Under the pieces are notes generated by a model, which ran no database searches, was not told where the DNA came from, and was given only the letters and a program-made list of their open reading frames with translations. From Steromphala cineraria (taxonomy: Eukaryota; Mollusca; Gastropoda; Trochida; Trochidae): a stretch of 64,000 nucleotides of DNA. The translations under genes and the position numbers were made by a program. Positions 61,131 to 64,000 of the stretch are shown in pieces; within the stretch, counting starts at the first letter, position 1, and each line of letters opens with the position of its first letter. Where the stretch lies: NCBI GenBank assembly GCA_916613615.1, contig OU744723.1, positions 61,140,239-61,204,238 of the forward strand, in the 5' to 3' direction.

Positions 61131-62032
61131 CACTTATCAAATTGTACAAAGATCTTTCAAGTCAACAGAGCACAACGTAATCCTTATAACACTATACTCA
61201 TTGCCAAGCGATTTTATGTATGTTTTCTTCACTTTGACAAGTCCGTGGCGCACCCTCAATTATCCAGCCAGACGGCACACCAGTGACACACCCGTTGGTC
61301 ACTGGTTGCTCACCAGTGAGCAACGAGTGGTCGCCCGTGGCTCACCCGTTGCCCACCGGTGGGTCACTGGTGGGCAACGCATGGCACACTCGTTCATGAT
61401 ATAGTTACTTATTCACACTACTGTATTCTGGAAAGCCCAGATTTTCACAATAAGAAAACGTACGTTAGGCGGGGTTTTTAAACTAGAAGATAGAATAGAA
61501 GATAGAATAAGTTTAACTTAAGCGTGCTCATCTATTTTACCCGTAGAGAGAAAGTGCGTAAATTCACTACTGTTTGAAAACTGGTTGATATTTTATTATG
61601 AATATATTGCATAGAGCTATTTTACAATTTCACCATTAGTTACAAACAAAACGTGTAGATGTACACCGGGGTATTAAAGTAGAGCCGTTGCATATAATAA
61701 TGTAATATCCCGAGTCAAGATAATATATTAAAAAAACTAACACATCTCACTGATCATTAGTGAAATACAGACACTTCTTTATCAAGAACTGGGTATATTT
61801 AATGATTTATTACTCGCCCGTGATACCAAAGTGAACTATTTATACAACAATATTAAACAATTGAATTAGCAAAATGCATTTTTGATGTCACAGCCTACGC
61901 TTTATATAATAAAATCGTTCCTACCTAAATGAAAAGTAGTATTACATTGATGGTTGTTTAGTATTATCCATATCTTCCGTTCATAGTTATGAATAGCGTA
62001 CGTATGTCATTGTTGTTGATGCTTGTTTTCAG

Positions 62033-62418
62033 GTTTTATTGGGTTCCAAGGATCATTATCAAACGGGAAGAATGCTACAGCTGATGAACCCATAGTTTTT
62101 GATAGTATTATGTATAGCACAGGAGTTTATAATAAAAGCACTGGCAAAGTAACCATTCCAATGAACGGCACCTACCAGATTTGGATCGATTTTGCTTACC
62201 AAAGTCCTAGAGCTGCTTTTGTATTTGTTATACACAAAGACCACCAATACATTGACCAAGCCTTCGGACGACTCTCAGACCATCAACATGAAACCACCTC
62301 GACCATGGCCATGGTAAAACTATAGAGAGGTCAGTCCATTTGGATTGCTCCAACTACTAATGTTTATCTTGATAAGCACTTCTGTAAATTTGGCATTGTG
62401 CTATTAAACGCTTACTAA
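62033..62418 (+). pseudogene. C1q gene 3, exon 2: C1q domain with premature TAG
   Basis: The acceptor is TTGTTTTCAG before 62,033, and the split Gly codon matches genes 1 and 2. The frame reads GFIGFQGSLSNGKNATADEP, then FDSIMYSTGVYNKSTGKV and NGTYQIWIDFAYQ, then FGRLSDHQHETTSTMAMVKL, followed by TAG (62,323-62,325) where gene 2 has GAG. Translation would continue RGQSIWIAPTTNVYLDKHF and end at 62,418 with the normal FGIVLLNAY. The stop removes about 31 residues including the last strands and the conserved Cys, so the domain probably does not fold. A 397-residue stalk-bearing product is still possible. Confidence 0.85.
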
Positions 62419-64000
62419 ACCATTCCCTGTTTCTTCCATTTATAGCGCATTTGGCCTGAAATGCCAGATGCGCATATACCATGGCATGTTGTAGGGCAGC
62501 TTCCATCCGTTTGATGCTTCTAAAAATTTCCACTTCTCCTCCAGGAGCATCATGACCAATAGCTCGACACCTAGCAAGGAATATAATTTATAGCTTTGGT
62601 GACCCTGTGGCCCCTGGTAAGTGCAACATGGGCTACATCCTTTAAACTAATTTTCGTCTTCTCCTCCAGAAGCATCAAGCCCAGCATGCTGAAATCTCGT
62701 TTATATACCTTAAGGTCCATTTAACACTATTTGAAAAAAACTATTTATTTAACACAAGTGATCTGATTTTCTATTAAATTCAACGTTCTTCTAAGTTAAA
62801 CTTATGAAAAATAACTCTGAAATCTATTTCCACACTGCAAATGTTTTGGCAATATGCCGTCTCTAACCCGTGTCTATCATGCCCGCTACGCCAAAGCCGA
62901 CGGTCATAGCCACTATACCACGTCTGATGAGATGGTTGGATAGCATTCTTATGCCCTTTTATAACTAGGTTCATATGTTGGTACATGTGATATTTAAGGC
63001 TGTTTCTCCTTTTGAATTATCAGTTAAATCAACGCAATAATATTCAGTTGACGGTTTGTGAATTAAACAAAACATGACCCTTGGACATTGTTATGGATGA
63101 TCATGTGATAATTGTTTTCGGGGCTGTTCAATTAAACCACATTAAATTCTAGTTGGTTAAAATCAAACGCTTAGCTTCGGACATCGGTTAGAAAAGTCAT
63201 AAAAATGATTATTTGTGAGGTTTTCGGTATATAAGATAGAGAGGACTCAGCCTACGGGAAGCCCCTTGTGTGCTAACGCGCACTCGGGCCTTCCCTAGGG
63301 TAAAGGCCTCTCTTAGCTAGAACACCCTCTCATGTGGGTGTTATCCATTACATACATGTACATACTACGTGGCTAGGGAGGATTATCATTTACAGCTTGA
63401 ATGACCCTGTGGCCACGTCTTCCAAACCGTTTTCATCTTCTCAAGAAAGCAGAAACCATGTGTGTATTCTCCTTGACTAGTGAGGAGAATAATTTATAGC
63501 TTTGGTGACCCTGTGACCCCAAATATATTATATAAATAAATGCCCTTAAAACTTATTTTCGTCTTCTGCAAAAAGTTTAGGTATGTGAAAGACAAGAGAT
63601 AACAAATAATAAATTCAAACTGCTAATTAGGGCAACAACATTAATCATTCAAAATCCAGATTATTTTGATCATCAGATCAAAAATGACATATGGTTGTGT
63701 GCCTGTCAATCAATCAATCAATCTTTATTCAATACTTAGAGGCCTCAGGCCTATAGTACATTGTATAGTACTACATAGTTCAATATACATATAAATCTGT
63801 TTTACACAAAAAGCATAATGAAATGTGATTCAGTGTTACTACTGTCTCCTGATTTTAAATGCGTGGTATTAAAACTTAAAATCTCACTGGTCAACTATAT
63901 ATATAGAGGATATATGTCCTTTCTTGACTAATACCATGTTTATCTCATCGAGTGCATCTTCCTACGCAGAGCCTAAAAGGCCAGTTTCCAAACTGTCATG
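62419..64000. other. Gene-free right end with repeats
   Basis: The word ATAATTTATAGCTTTGGTGA (continuing CCCTGTGG) occurs near 62,585 and 63,490, and a variant near 63,390. A short hairpin GGGAAGCCCCTTGTGTGC pairs with GCGCACTCGGGCCTTCCC (63,256-63,297). No gene was recognised. Confidence 0.55.
63700..63790 (-). repeat. LINE 3' tail
   Basis: (TCAA)n-type microsatellite followed by TCTTTATTCAATACTTAGAG and GCCTCAGGCCTATA, the reverse complement of a non-LTR 3' end like that near 32,500. Coding sequence would lie to the right, partly beyond the window. Confidence 0.55.

Larger units (their letters stand above)
50622..61423. mobile_element. Foldback-type DNA transposon, 10.8 kb, in the C1q gene 3 intron
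   Basis: Perfect terminal inverted repeat CAGTAGTGTGAA at 50,622 and TTCACACTACTG ending 61,423, each bordered by TA (50,620-50,621 and 61,424-61,425), consistent with a TA target duplication. Long arms follow the same order on each side. A GC-rich block of CACGCGT, GGTCACAC and CCAGTGG words comes first (50,640-50,775; 61,235-61,395), then tandem arrays around GTTGACTTTGGTGAAAT (50,870-52,640) or the complement TTTCACAAAATCAAA (60,120-61,130). The interior (52,650-60,100) has no intact transposase that I recognise, only LINE, MITE and ribozyme-like remnants. Superfamily is unknown; a TA duplication fits Tc1/mariner-like enzymes among others. Confidence 0.8.

Noticed and set aside
50622..61423. 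Maverick/Polinton or other large virus-like transposon
   Set aside because: Size and inverted ends were suggestive, but no capsid, polymerase B or integrase reading frame is visible and the borders are TA rather than a 6-bp duplication.

Overview
This is eukaryotic, AT-rich, intron-containing DNA with many diverged transposable elements. The gene content points to a marine bivalve mollusc. Evidence is a tandem cluster of C1q-domain genes with coiled-coil stalks instead of collagen, a Harbinger transposon, mollusc-type LINE fragments, and many small foldback elements. The species cannot be named from the window. No tRNA, rRNA or CRISPR array was recognised.

Layout. 1-3.9 kb has no gene. 3.92-23.6 kb is a large inverted duplication: left arm 3,920-13,828, spacer 13,829-17,404, right arm 17,405-23,605. 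Each arm holds one copy of a two-exon gene, transcribed away from the centre. It encodes a signal peptide, a short six-cysteine PAN/apple-like module and ankyrin repeats. The left arm carries a 4.3-kb segment absent from the right and a 27-bp minisatellite grown to about 34 units (3 on the right). The right arm instead expanded a CTGCAG-containing repeat and received a ~0.9-kb foldback insertion. The spacer holds a CACTA/EnSpm-like transposase fragment. 23.6-29.9 kb holds only MITE- and SINE-like repeats.

30-62.4 kb is a cluster of three same-strand C1q genes. Each has exon 1 (signal peptide plus coiled coil) joined at phase 1 to exon 2 (C1q domain). Genes 1 (30,004-31,438) and 2 (33,882-36,763) are intact. 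Gene 3 (49,393-62,418) has an in-frame TAG in its C1q exon, and its intron holds a 10.8-kb foldback transposon (50,622-61,423) flanked by TA. Between genes 2 and 3 lies an 8.8-kb Harbinger element (38,261-47,046) flanked by CAG. It is inserted in an older LINE fragment and encodes a frameshifted DDE transposase plus an eight-exon Myb/SANT-like partner with two adjacent stop codons. The end of the window is repeat sequence.

How the genes fit together. The C1q genes look like secreted, probably trimeric recognition proteins whose stalks carry an N-glycosylation sequon at a spacing of 21 or 28 residues, i.e. whole heptads. The ankyrin genes look secretory-pathway targeted, which is unusual for ankyrin proteins. 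The two gene sets show no evident functional link. All exon joins are inferred from splice consensus, phase and homology between paralogues, not from transcripts.
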